In this document: piece after piece, positions 17,003-24,880 of the stretch
Layout: the number at the start of each line of letters is the position of its first letter
Position numbering within the stretch: position 1 is the stretch's first letter
Assembly (NCBI RefSeq): GCF_900112425.1
Contig: NZ_FOLP01000008.1
Coordinates: 232,602 to 296,601 of the forward strand
Direction: 5' to 3'
Length of the DNA stretch: 64,000 nucleotides
From: Variovorax sp. OK212
GTDB lineage: Bacteria; Pseudomonadota; Gammaproteobacteria; Burkholderiales; Burkholderiaceae_C
Notes under the pieces: generated by a model
What the model saw: the letters and a program-made list of their open reading frames with translations, nothing else
Databases searched by the model: none
Told to the model about the DNA's origin: nothing
Position numbers and translations under genes: made by a program

Positions 17003-18592
17003 TCAGTTCGTGGCGGCCTCCCCGATGTCTCCACGCTCGGCCAGCAGCCGGCGTATGTCGTTCTTGGTCACCTTGCCGTAGCCCGACCGGGGCAGCGACT
17101 CCCAGAAGAAAACGTGGCGCGGCCAGCGGTATTTGGCGCAGCGGCCGTCCAGGTGGCCCAGGATGTCCTCGGGCGTCACACCGTCGCGGTTGCACACCAG
17201 CACGGCCACGCCCACCTCGCCCCATTTGGGGTCGGGCATGCCCAGCACGGCGGCCTCGCGCACCGCGGGATGGGTCAGCAGAATTTCTTCGACCTCGCGC
17301 GGGTAGACGTTGGAGCCACCCGAGATGTACATGTCCGACTCACGGCCCGTGATGTAGAGCAGCCCCTGCGCGTCCACGCGGCCCAGGTCGCCGGTGTGGA
17401 ACCAGCCGCCGCGCAGCGCCTCGGCTGTGGCCCCCGGGTTGTTGAAATAGCCCGCGAACACGGCGGGGCCGCGGCAGCAGATTTCACCGACCGCGCCTGC
17501 GGGAAGGCGTTGCATCTGCTCGTCGAGGATGGCCACCTCCATGCCGGTGCGCGGCCGTCCGCACGAGCCGATGTGCGCGTTGGCATCGGCGTCGTCGGCC
17601 GAGTGCATCGACGGCGGCAGCACCGTGATGCAGCCCGTGACCTCGCCAAGCCCGAAGTACTGCACCAGCACCGGCCCGAGCTTTTGCAGCGCGCGCTTCT
17701 GGTCGGCCCGGTACATGGGTGCGCCGGCATACACCACGTAGCGCAGCGAGCCGTGGTCGAACTCGTCGACCGACGGGTCTTCCACCAGCATCTTGACGAT
17801 GGTCGGCACCGTGAACACGTTGCTCACCTTGTGGCGTTCCACCAGCGACCAGAAACTGCGTGGCGCCAGCCTGTCGGAAGGCGGCAGCACCGTGGCCGCG
17901 CCGCGCGCCACGTTCAGCAGCGCATGAATGCCCGCGCCGTGCGACAGCGGCGCGACCGCAATGGAGCAGTCTTGCTCGGTGGTGCCGGGAATCAGGTCGG
18001 CGAGGTGGTTGGTCACCACGAACGCGAGCTGGCCGTGCGTGAGCACCGCCGCCTTGGGCTTGCCGGTGGTGCCCGAGGTGTAGAAGTACCAGAGCGGCGT
18101 GTCGGCCTGTACATCGGCAATGGATTTTTCGGCGCCGGAGTTTGCGGCAAGCATCGGCTCGTAGCCGTGCTCCCCCTGGCGCGGCACGCCGGCAGCGACC
18201 ACGTGGCGCAGGTGCGTGCTGGCCGCGCGTACCGCGTCCACGTGTGCGGCAAAACAGTCTTCGGCCAGCATCACCGTGGCTTCGCTCGAACTGCCCAGGT
18301 ACGCCACCTCCGGCGGCGTGAGCCTGAAGTTGACGGGCACCCACACCGCGCCCATGCGAAACGCGGCCCAGCAGCTTTCGAACAGCGCCAGGTTGTTGCG
18401 CGACTGCACCAGCAGCTTGTCGCCGGCCCGCATGCCCAGCGCGCGCAGGCCCTGCACGAGCGCGTCGACGCGCTCGTCTATCTCGCGCCAAGTCCACTCG
18501 CGCTCTTCCAGGATCAGGCCGGCGCGTTGGGGAAACAGCGCCGCCGTCTGCGCAAGCAGCACCGACAGGTTGGCCGCCTGGGCTGCGCTCAC
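17003..18592 (-). CDS. Acyl-CoA synthetase (AMP-dependent ligase)
   Basis: A 529-residue adenylate-forming ligase that couples a carboxylic acid to CoA. It shows the P-loop YTSGTTGKPK at 171-180, GWFHTGDLG, the GRESDMYISGGSNVYPREVEE hinge in part, and the C-terminal catalytic lysine K507 in SGYGKVTK. The start is a GTG at 18592 overlapping the thiolase stop by four bases (GTGA), which gives a normal N terminus (SAAQAANLSVLLAQTAALFP). In operon context it should activate the acid taken up by the TRAP system. Confidence 0.93.
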   Translation of the reverse strand: MSAAQAANLSVLLAQTAALFPQRAGLILEEREWTWREIDERVDALVQGLRALGMRAGDKLLVQSRNNLALFESCWAAFRMGAVWVPVNFRLTPPEVAYLGSSSEATVMLAEDCFAAHVDAVRAASTHLRHVVAAGVPRQGEHGYEPMLAANSGAEKSIADVQADTPLWYFYTSGTTGKPKAAVLTHGQLAFVVTNHLADLIPGTTEQDCSIAVAPLSHGAGIHALLNVARGAATVLPPSDRLAPRSFWSLVERHKVSNVFTVPTIVKMLVEDPSVDEFDHGSLRYVVYAGAPMYRADQKRALQKLGPVLVQYFGLGEVTGCITVLPPSMHSADDADANAHIGSCGRPRTGMEVAILDEQMQRLPAGAVGEICCRGPAVFAGYFNNPGATAEALRGGWFHTGDLGRVDAQGLLYITGRESDMYISGGSNVYPREVEEILLTHPAVREAAVLGMPDPKWGEVGVAVLVCNRDGVTPEDILGHLDGRCAKYRWPRHVFFWESLPRSGYGKVTKNDIRRLLAERGDIGEAATN

Positions 18593-19758
18593 GCCGCCTC
18601 CAGCACGCTGAGGTAGTTGGCGACGGCCGCGCCGCCCATGTTGAACACGGCACCCGGCTTGCCCGTGCCCACCTGCATGTCGCCGGCCGTGCCGCTCAGT
18701 TGCATCGCGGCCATCACGTGCTGCGACACACCCGTGGCGCCGATGGGGTGGCCGCGCGACTTCAGGCCGCCCGACGGGTTCACTGGCAGCCTGCCGTCCT
18801 TGTGCGTCACGCCGTCCAGAATCACGCGCGCGCCCTGGCCGTGCGGCGCCAGGCCCATGGCCTCGTACTCCAGCAGCTCTGCGATGGTGAAGCAGTCGTG
18901 CGTCTCCACGAAGCCCAGGTCGTCGAGCGTGAGCTGCGCCGCTGCCAGCCCGCGGTGCCACGCCAGCGCCGCGCCTTCGAAGCGCGTGGGGTCGCGCCGC
19001 GACAGCGGCAGGTAGTCGTTGACCTGCGTGCGCGAGCGCCAGCGCACCGCGGGTACCGTCGCCGAGCCCACGGGTGCGGCCGAGATCACCAGCGCCGCGG
19101 CGCCGTCGGACACCAGCGAACAGTCGGAGCGCTTGAGCGGACCTGCAACGAATGGGTTCTTGTCCGACGGATTGCGGCAGAAGTCGAAACCCAGGTCGCG
19201 CCGCATGTGCGCAAACGGGTTGTGCGTGCCGTTGGCATGGTTCTTGGCCGCAATGGCCGCCAGCGCGTCGCTCTGGTCGCCGAAGCGCTCGAAGTAGCCG
19301 CCCGCGATCTGGCCGAACACGCCGGCAAAGCCCGCGGGCGTGTCGCCTTCTTCCTTCACGTAGGAGCAGCGCAGCAGCGTTTGCGCAATGACCGGGCCGG
19401 GCACCGCGTTCATGATCTCGAAGCCCACCACCAAGGCGTGGCGCACGCGCCCGCTGGCCACCGCGTCCAGCGCGGCCCAGATCGCGGCCGACCCGGTGGC
19501 GCAGGCGTTTTCCAGCCGCACGGCCGGTACGTGGCGCAGGCCGGGCACCGCCATGGCCACCAGCGAGGCGCTGAAATCCTGCGGCAGGAAGCCGCTGTTG
19601 AAGTGGCCGACGAAGATGCCGTCGATGTCGCCGGCCTCCAGACCTGCGGTGCGCAGCGCGGGCTCGACCGCGTCACGGATCAGTTGCTCGCTGTCCGCCG
19701 CGTCGAGCTTGCAGAAGGGCGTGTGGCCCCAGCCGACGATGTAGCTGTTGGTGTGCAT
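18589..19758 (-). CDS. Thiolase, SCP-x/lipid-transfer type
   Basis: A 389-residue thiolase-superfamily protein. The nucleophile is C86 in ENACATGS, with HDCFTIAE and the C-terminal NPSGGLKSRGHPIGATG motif. This subgroup (non-specific lipid-transfer protein/SCP-x thiolases) often handles branched or cyclic acyl-CoAs and commonly has a DUF35/OB-fold partner gene, which is absent here. Its place between the SDR and the ligase suggests thiolytic cleavage of a 3-ketoacyl-CoA. Thiolysis versus retro-Claisen activity on a bulky substrate remains open. Confidence 0.92.
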   Translation of the reverse strand: MHTNSYIVGWGHTPFCKLDAADSEQLIRDAVEPALRTAGLEAGDIDGIFVGHFNSGFLPQDFSASLVAMAVPGLRHVPAVRLENACATGSAAIWAALDAVASGRVRHALVVGFEIMNAVPGPVIAQTLLRCSYVKEEGDTPAGFAGVFGQIAGGYFERFGDQSDALAAIAAKNHANGTHNPFAHMRRDLGFDFCRNPSDKNPFVAGPLKRSDCSLVSDGAAALVISAAPVGSATVPAVRWRSRTQVNDYLPLSRRDPTRFEGAALAWHRGLAAAQLTLDDLGFVETHDCFTIAELLEYEAMGLAPHGQGARVILDGVTHKDGRLPVNPSGGLKSRGHPIGATGVSQHVMAAMQLSGTAGDMQVGTGKPGAVFNMGGAAVANYLSVLEAA

Positions 19759-19770
19759 GGGCTTTGCTCC

Positions 19771-20649
19771 TCAGGCGGGGTTGGCTTGGCTGGCGTGGCC
19801 AGCCGTGGCGGTGGTCGTGGCCGTGGCCGTGGGCAGGCCGCGTCGCAGCGTCGGCAGGCCGCGTCGCAGCGTCGGCAGGCCGACGCCGGCCGCGTCGAAG
19901 CCGCCGTCCACCGCAATCACCTGGCCGTTGATGAAGCTCGCCGCGTCGCTGCACAGAAAGCCGACCGTGTGGGCCATTTCCTCCACGCTGCCATAGCGGC
20001 CCAGCGGAATGGCGTCGCAGTAGTCGGAGCGAATCGCCACGCTGTGGACCAGCTTGGCCATTTCGGTTTCCACAGGGCCGGGCGCGATCACGTTCACGCG
20101 CACGCCCGCATTGCCCAGCTCGACCGCGTACTGCTTGGTGAGGTGGATGAGCGCCGCCTTGCTGGTGCCGTAGGCCACGCGCAGCGTGCTGGCGCGCAGG
20201 CCCGAGATGGACGCCACGTTCACCACCGCGCCGCGGCCGGCCTCGGCCATCCATGCGCCGAAGGCCTGTGTGCAGAGAAACGCGCCGTCCAGGTTGGTGC
20301 CCAGCACCGTGCGCCAGTCCGCGAAGGTGGTTTCCGCGATGCGCTTGAACACCGCCACGCCGGCGTTGTTGACCAGCGCATCGACGCGCCCGAAGCGGCC
20401 CAGCACGGCCCTGGCCGCGGCGTCGACCTGCGCGGGGTCGGACACGTCGCAGCGCACGCCCAGCACTCGCTCTGGCAGGGCCAGGTCGCGCACGGCGTTG
20501 TCGAGCGTGGCGTGGTCGTTGTCGAGCAGCGCGACCTGGTAGCCGTGCGCCAGGAACCACTGTCCGATGGCCAGGCCGATGCCGCGCGCGCCTCCGGTGA
20601 CGACGGCGACGCGGGGGGAAGAAGGTGTAGCGGAGGGTGTGTCTGTCAT
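19771..20649 (-). CDS. Short-chain dehydrogenase/reductase with repeat-built C-terminal tail
   Basis: A 292-residue SDR. The cofactor motif TGGARGIG is at 18-25, NNAG near 94-97, and the catalytic set is S147, Y160 and K164. The normal fold ends at about residue 257 (IAVDGGFDAAG). The remaining roughly 35 residues are low complexity, built from GLPTLRR units followed by a Thr/Ala run, and arise from a 21-bp tandem repeat in the gene. The enzyme probably oxidises a 3-hydroxyacyl-CoA, or a related alcohol, ahead of the thiolase. Confidence 0.92.
   Translation of the reverse strand: MTDTPSATPSSPRVAVVTGGARGIGLAIGQWFLAHGYQVALLDNDHATLDNAVRDLALPERVLGVRCDVSDPAQVDAAARAVLGRFGRVDALVNNAGVAVFKRIAETTFADWRTVLGTNLDGAFLCTQAFGAWMAEAGRGAVVNVASISGLRASTLRVAYGTSKAALIHLTKQYAVELGNAGVRVNVIAPGPVETEMAKLVHSVAIRSDYCDAIPLGRYGSVEEMAHTVGFLCSDAASFINGQVIAVDGGFDAAGVGLPTLRRGLPTLRRGLPTATATTTATAGHASQANPA
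19839..19880. repeat. Two perfect 21-bp tandem repeats in the SDR 3' end
   Basis: Bases 19839-19859 and 19860-19880 are identical 21-mers (CGCGTCGCAGC followed by GTCGGCAGGC on the plus strand), with a partial copy just before them. The unit is seven codons long, so copy-number change keeps frame and alters only the length of the protein's GLPTLRR tail. Confidence 0.9.
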
Positions 20650-20670
20650 GGTTTTCTTGGGTTTGCGGAA

Positions 20671-21069
20671 TCAGGATTCATCGGAAGGCAGCCACTCTTC
20701 GAGCGTGATCTCGAAGGTGACGCACACGGCGTTGGCGCCCGCCACGAAAGGGCCGCCGTAGACCTGGCCCTGCGTGTCGGCGACCACACCGGTCAGTGCC
20801 GCGCGCAGCGTGCCGTCGGGCTGGCGGCGCACTTCGCCGGCCAGGCTCACAATTTCCACGGCCGGCCCGCGAATCACCTGGCAGGTGCCGTCGGGCCGCT
20901 CCAGGCAGGCGTCGACGAGGCTGCCCAGCGCGCCGCGTACAAAGGCGTTGCCGAAGCCCTGGGCCACGCAGAGCTTTTCAACGCTCTGCATCAGGTCTTC
21001 GTTGGGGCCGATGCGTGCGTAGGCCACGCGGCCCATGCGGCCGCGCTCGATCAGGCGCACATCAGACAT
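20671..21069 (-). CDS. PPC (DUF296) domain protein, short copy
   Basis: A 132-residue protein made of a single PPC/DUF296 domain (IGPNEDLMQSVEKLCVAQGF, ALGSLVDACLE, GEVRRQPDGTLRAAL, VTFEITLEEW). Plant relatives carry AT-hooks and bind DNA; the bacterial role is unsettled. The ATG lies inside the end of the upstream gene, which encodes a second PPC-type protein, an 8-base overlap. Together they look like a heteromeric pair in the TRAP/acyl-CoA operon. Confidence 0.85.
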   Translation of the reverse strand: MSDVRLIERGRMGRVAYARIGPNEDLMQSVEKLCVAQGFGNAFVRGALGSLVDACLERPDGTCQVIRGPAVEIVSLAGEVRRQPDGTLRAALTGVVADTQGQVYGGPFVAGANAVCVTFEITLEEWLPSDES

Positions 21070-21616
21070 GGGTCACTGCCCTGGCTTCGGGGCGCATCAG
21101 CGGCATGCGGGTTTCTTCGTCGTAGGACACGCGCAGCTCGAAGCTGTCGAGCGCGGTGACCACCACCGTGACGGGAATGCGGCCGACCACCGCGCGCTCG
21201 GTCAGGATGTGCCCGCCGCGCACGCGCCCGTCGGCTTCGCGGAACGCGCCGTGGCAGTGCACCACCGGGCTGCCGCTGGCCGTGCGGCCCAGCGTGGCGT
21301 TGCCGAAGATGAGCCGCGCGCCGCGCAGCGTCTCGGGTGCGCCGTAGGTGGCAAGCACGCGGCCGGTGGGGTCGGGCAGCGCCATGCAGAAGCTCATGGC
21401 GTCGAGTTCGCCGTCGATGAGCGTCATCGATGCGCTGGCCACGTCTTCGCTGTACAGCGCCCGCACGAGGCTGTCGTACAGCGTGGCGCCCGGGGGCAGC
21501 GACAGGCGAAAGTGCCGACCCTTGTCGGCGTGCATGTGGGCGATCCGCACAGGCCCGCTAGGGCCGGGGTGAACCACGGTGCGTGCTCGTGGCAGGCCCG
21601 TCGTTTTCTCGATCAT
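21062..21616 (-). CDS. PPC (DUF296)-like protein, long copy
   Basis: A 184-residue protein with PPC-like features: LPPGATLYDSLVRALYSEDV, PVVHCHGAF, GGHILTERAVVGRIPVTVVV. The HCHG and GGH histidines resemble the metal site described for bacterial PPC proteins. The start at 21616 is supported by a good ribosome binding site (AAGGAG nine bases upstream); an upstream in-frame ATG at 21664 has none. It is the first gene of the minus-strand operon, divergent from the LysR gene. Function is unknown; it may bind DNA or an acyl-CoA-related ligand. Confidence 0.83.
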   Translation of the reverse strand: MIEKTTGLPRARTVVHPGPSGPVRIAHMHADKGRHFRLSLPPGATLYDSLVRALYSEDVASASMTLIDGELDAMSFCMALPDPTGRVLATYGAPETLRGARLIFGNATLGRTASGSPVVHCHGAFREADGRVRGGHILTERAVVGRIPVTVVVTALDSFELRVSYDEETRMPLMRPEARAVTHV

Positions 21617-21695
21617 TTCTTTGTCTCCTTGGCGCGCGGCAGGGGTAGAGCCGGCGTCTGGCACAAAGTCTAGGATCGGACATCCATAGCAACAA

Positions 21696-21710
21696 ATCTA
21701 CAATTCAGAT
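21696..21710. promoter_or_regulatory. Candidate LysR binding site (T-N11-A)
   Basis: ATCT-N7-AGAT is a 15-bp interrupted palindrome containing the T-N11-A core typical of LysR boxes. It lies in the 117-bp gap between the divergent PPC-gene operon and the LysR gene at 21734, about 24 bases upstream of the latter's ATG. Position and symmetry support it; no binding data can be inferred. Confidence 0.55.
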
Positions 21711-21733
21711 AGATCAATACAGGATTCAGATCG

Positions 21734-22654
21734 ATGGAACTGCGCCACCTTCGCTGCCTGGTCGCCGTGGCCGAAGAGCTTCACTTCGGCCGCGCCGCGC
21801 AACGCCTGCACTTGTCGCAGCCCCCTGTGAGCCTGGCCATCAAGGAGCTGGAAGACGAACTGGGCGTGGCCCTGTTCGAGCGCACCTCGCGGCGCATTGC
21901 CATCACTCGCGCGGGCGAAGACGCGCTGCACGACGCGCGCGCCGTGCTCGCCGGCATGGAAACCATGCGCCGGCGCGCGCACGACGGCGCGGCCGGCATC
22001 ATGGGCTCGATTGCGGTCGGCTTCATCAGCCTGCCCGCCTATTCGTTCCTGCCGCAGACGCTGCGCTGCTTCAACGAAGCGCATCCGCGCGCGCGGGTTG
22101 CGCTGCGCGAGGGCATCACCGAGCGGATCGTTGCCGACGTCGAGGCCGGCCACCTCGACGTGGGCATGGTGCTGCAGCCGTCCGACATGCCGGCCACGCT
22201 CGGCTCGCGGCTGGTGCAGAAAGACACGCTGATCCTTGCGCTGCCCGAGGCGCATCCGCTGGCCGGTGCCGGGCCGGTGGCGCTGGAGAAGTTCTCGGGC
22301 GAGCGCTTTCTGGGCTTCGAGCGCCACATCGGCCCGCAGATGTTCGACGCCATCGTCACAACCTGCATGCGCCGCGGTTTCAGCCCGCTGATGTTTCCGG
22401 CGCGGCAGATGAACACCATCGTGAGCCTGGTGTCGGGCGGCGTGGGCATTGCGCTGGTGCCGGCGTGCGTGAAGGCGCTGCACCGCGAAGGCGTGGTGTA
22501 CCGCTCGCTGAAGGGCGAGAAGACCTACGTCGACACGCTGGTGGTGTGGCGCAAGTCGGACGAGTCGCCGTTGGTGAAGGCCTTGTTGGCGTTGCTGCCC
22601 GATGCGGCACCGAGGGCGGGAAGAAAAACAGCGATGGGCGGGGCGCGCGGCTGA
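21734..22654 (+). CDS. LysR family transcriptional regulator
   Basis: 306 residues. The winged HTH is in MELRHLRCLVAVAEELHFGRAAQRLHLSQPPVS (residues 1-33, in part), followed by a LysR substrate-binding domain (GSIAVGFISLPAYSFLP onward, DVGMVLQPSD, GVGIALVPACV). The opening sequence is that of CatR/BenM-like regulators of aromatic or acid catabolism. It is divergent from the TRAP/acyl-CoA operon, its probable target, with a candidate site at 21696-21710. The product's last dozen residues are Gly/Arg-rich and outside the domain. Confidence 0.93.
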   Translation: MELRHLRCLVAVAEELHFGRAAQRLHLSQPPVSLAIKELEDELGVALFERTSRRIAITRAGEDALHDARAVLAGMETMRRRAHDGAAGIMGSIAVGFISLPAYSFLPQTLRCFNEAHPRARVALREGITERIVADVEAGHLDVGMVLQPSDMPATLGSRLVQKDTLILALPEAHPLAGAGPVALEKFSGERFLGFERHIGPQMFDAIVTTCMRRGFSPLMFPARQMNTIVSLVSGGVGIALVPACVKALHREGVVYRSLKGEKTYVDTLVVWRKSDESPLVKALLALLPDAAPRAGRKTAMGGARG

Positions 22655-22672
22655 GCGCCGGGCGGGCGGCTT

Positions 22673-23314
22673 TCAGCCGAGCATCGGCGTCAGGTCCGGG
22701 TCGCCCTTGGCCATGGCGCGGCGGTACGCCGGCCGCTCGCCGATGCGCTGCAGGTAGGCGCGGATGTTCGGCCAGGGCGCAAGGTCGAGCGGCTGGAACA
22801 GCCGCATCGTGGTGAGCGAGAACACGCTCATGATGTCGGCCGCCGTGAACTCGTCGCCCGCCAGGTAAGTCGCTTCGCCCAGCCGTTTTTCCAGCAGCGT
22901 CAGCACCAGGTCGAGCCGGCCCTGAACGGCCTTGAGCACCGGGTGGTCTGCCGCCAGCTTGGCGCGGCTCATCATCATCAGGCGGCCCATCGACGGTTGC
23001 AGGTTGCCGTTGGCAAAGTGAAACCAGTACAGAAAGGCGGCGTAGTCCGCATGCTCCTGGCCGGGCTTCAGGCGGCCGCCGCCGTGCTTCACGATGATGT
23101 ATTCGACGATGGCAGCCGACTCGGCCATCAGCAGATCGCCGTCTTCGATGACCGGCGCTGCGCCCAGCGGGTGCAGCGCCTTGAGTTCGGGCGGCGAGAG
23201 CACGGTGACCGCGTCGCGCGTGTGGTGCTGAAGCTCGTAAGGAATCTCCAGCTCTTCGCAGAGCCAGACGATGCGTTCGGATTGGGAATGGCCGAGGTGA
23301 TGGATTTTGAGCAT
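22673..23314 (-). CDS. Glutathione S-transferase family protein
   Basis: 213 residues with the two GST domains. N-terminal thioredoxin-like part: MLKIHHLGHSQSERIVWLCEEL, HPLGAAPVIEDGDLLMAESAAI with the glutathione-contacting Glu-Ser pair. All-helical C-terminal part: EATYLAGDEFTAADIMSVF. The frame extends upstream, but that stretch is Pro/His-rich and unlike any GST, so ATG 23314 is used. The leader just upstream is almost pure C on the coding strand (G on the plus strand) and gives no ribosome binding site. It is convergent with the LysR gene, 18 bases away. Substrate unknown. Confidence 0.9.
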   Translation of the reverse strand: MLKIHHLGHSQSERIVWLCEELEIPYELQHHTRDAVTVLSPPELKALHPLGAAPVIEDGDLLMAESAAIVEYIIVKHGGGRLKPGQEHADYAAFLYWFHFANGNLQPSMGRLMMMSRAKLAADHPVLKAVQGRLDLVLTLLEKRLGEATYLAGDEFTAADIMSVFSLTTMRLFQPLDLAPWPNIRAYLQRIGERPAYRRAMAKGDPDLTPMLG

Positions 23315-23337
23315 GGGGTGTGGGGGGGAGTGGGGGG
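23315..23337 (+). other. G-rich, quadruplex-prone tract abutting the GST start
   Basis: On the plus strand four, seven and six consecutive G residues are separated by TGT or AGT, with more G runs following to about 23357. The seven-G run can supply two triplets, so four stacked G-runs are available. It sits directly upstream of the GST start codon, with the G side on the template strand. Confidence 0.5.
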
Positions 23338-23441
23338 AGTGGTTGCGGGTGTCGGGGTGCGCCGCCGGCCAATGCAGAAAGCACGCTGGCGCGGTGGCAC
23401 GAGATGGTCGCACGGAACCCGACGCCTTCCCCGTCAGCCGA

Positions 23442-24191
23442 TCAGCCTATCAGCCGCAGCGCCGACTCCCACGCCATCTGCGAATGCGCCAGCCCTTCCT
23501 CGCGGTTGAACTGCGCCGCCGTGCGCTCGCACACGGCCGCCGGCGGCAGGCTCAGCTTGCGCCCGCCGCTCAGCGCCTTCACCTGCGCCTGGCAGGCGCG
23601 CTCCAGGAAGTAGATGTTCAGGAACGCCTCGGCGATGGTGCGGCCCGCGGCCAGCAGGCCGTGGTTGCGCAGGATCATCGCGCGGTGCGTGCCCAGGCTC
23701 TTCACCAGCCGCTCGCGCTCGTCGAGGTCCAGCGCAATGCCTTCGTAGTCGTGGTAGCCCAGGTGGCCGTAGAACTTCAGCGCGTGCTGGCTGATGGGCA
23801 GCAGCCCTTCTTCCTGGCACGACACCGCGATGCCGTCGGCCGTGTGCGTGTGGATGACGCAGGCCAGATCGTGCCGCGCCATGTGCACGGCCGAGTGGAT
23901 GGTGAAGCCCGCCGCGTTCACGCGCTCCGAGGCGTCGGTGGCGTTCACGGCCTTGCCGCTCGGGTCGATCTTCACCAGGTCCTGCGGCTGCATCTCGTGG
24001 AACAGCACGCCGTAGCGGTTGATGAGGAAGTGGTCGGGCGTGCCCGGCAGGCGCGCGCTGATGTGCGTGTCGACCAGGTCCGTCATGCGGAAGTGGGCGA
24101 TCAGGCGGTACAGCGACGCCAGGTCGTGCCGCGTGCGGGCCTCGGCTTCTGCAATGGCTTCGGGGGAGAGTGTCTCTTCGTTGGTGGTCAT
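23442..24191 (-). CDS. Class II aldolase/adducin family protein (second copy)
   Basis: A 249-residue paralogue of the 11356 product. It shares blocks such as LYRLIAHFRMTDL, HFLINRYGVLFHEM, HSAVHMARHDLACVIHTHTADG and ILRNHGLLAAG, so the metal-binding histidines are conserved. It is the last gene of the minus-strand copy of the operon. Its ATG is the third of three ATGA sequences spaced 11 bases apart after the PaiB-like gene; only this one is in frame. Substrate unknown. Confidence 0.92.
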   Translation of the reverse strand: MTTNEETLSPEAIAEAEARTRHDLASLYRLIAHFRMTDLVDTHISARLPGTPDHFLINRYGVLFHEMQPQDLVKIDPSGKAVNATDASERVNAAGFTIHSAVHMARHDLACVIHTHTADGIAVSCQEEGLLPISQHALKFYGHLGYHDYEGIALDLDERERLVKSLGTHRAMILRNHGLLAAGRTIAEAFLNIYFLERACQAQVKALSGGRKLSLPPAAVCERTAAQFNREEGLAHSQMAWESALRLIG

Positions 24192-24213
24192 GCGGTGGTC
24201 ATGCGGTGATCAT
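24189..24213 (-). repeat. 11-bp tandem repeat creating serial ATGA stop/start overlaps
   Basis: Read on the minus strand, ATG codons occur at 24213, 24202 and 24191 within an 11-bp repeat (ATGACCACCGC and one-base variant). The PaiB-like gene stops in the first ATGA. Translation from that ATG gives MITA and stops in the second ATGA; from the second gives MTTA and stops in the third; the third starts the aldolase gene. Confidence 0.8.
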
Positions 24214-24869
24214 GCGTTGGGTGCGGCCGCAAGGCCGGGTTGTTGCCGGATCAGCTCGGCCACCGCCAGGCTCTGCGCGTCGCCCTGGCGCTCCAGCGCC
24301 GCGATCACGCCCAGGCGGTCGGCCACGGACTTGTCCTGGTTGAGCTTCATCTTTCCTTCGATGCGCGCAATGGGAATGCGCACCGCGGCAATCGCCTTCA
24401 GGCGCAGCGCCGTGTAGTCGGCCGGCACGCCGGGAAACGACCAGTCGCCGCCCAGCGGCGTGTCGTAGGTGGCCACGGTGCGCTGCAGCACCGCGTGAAT
24501 GGCGTCGGTGTCCTCCACGACCTCGGGCGCGCCGTGCACGTGAATGGCGGTGTAGTTCCAGGTCGGGAAGGTCAGGCGGTGCTCGTACCAGCTCGGCGAG
24601 ATGAAGGCGTGCGGGCCCTGGAAGATCACCAGCGCCGGGGCGCCGGCCTTCAGGTCGCGAAACTGCGCGTTGCTGCGCGCGAGGTGCGTGGTCAGAAGGC
24701 CGTGCGCGCTGTGCGAGCCGCCCGGGCCCTCCTCGTCGACCAGGAAGGGCAGGTGCGTGGCGTTCAGCCCGTTCTCGCCGTGCGTCACGAGCGTGGCAAA
24801 GCTCCACTCGCGCATGCGCGCGCGCAGCAGCACCTCGTCGGTCTCGGCGTAGGCCGGTGGCGTGTACAT
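24210..24869 (-). CDS. PaiB-like FMN-binding protein (second copy)
   Basis: A 219-residue paralogue of the 10679 product. It has MYTPPAYAETDEVLL, MREWSFATLVTHG, GPHAFISPSWYEH, FPTWNYTAIHVHG, ATYDTPLGGDWSF and KMKLNQDKSVADRLGVIAALE. The start at 24869 is chosen by alignment with the first copy; the upstream open frame shadows the neighbouring hydrolase gene. It follows that hydrolase by 11 bases. Whether it is a flavin enzyme or a regulator is unresolved. Confidence 0.9.
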   Translation of the reverse strand: MYTPPAYAETDEVLLRARMREWSFATLVTHGENGLNATHLPFLVDEEGPGGSHSAHGLLTTHLARSNAQFRDLKAGAPALVIFQGPHAFISPSWYEHRLTFPTWNYTAIHVHGAPEVVEDTDAIHAVLQRTVATYDTPLGGDWSFPGVPADYTALRLKAIAAVRIPIARIEGKMKLNQDKSVADRLGVIAALERQGDAQSLAVAELIRQQPGLAAAPNA

Positions 24870-24880
24870 CGGCGCGGTCC

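Noticed and set aside
15933..17225. Long extension of the DctQM frame (1081 residues)
   Set aside because: It runs antiphase through the DctP gene; the ATGA-coupled start at 15932 gives a normal DctQ domain.
19832..19880. CRISPR-like repeat
   Set aside because: Direct tandem units without spacers inside a coding sequence; not a CRISPR array.
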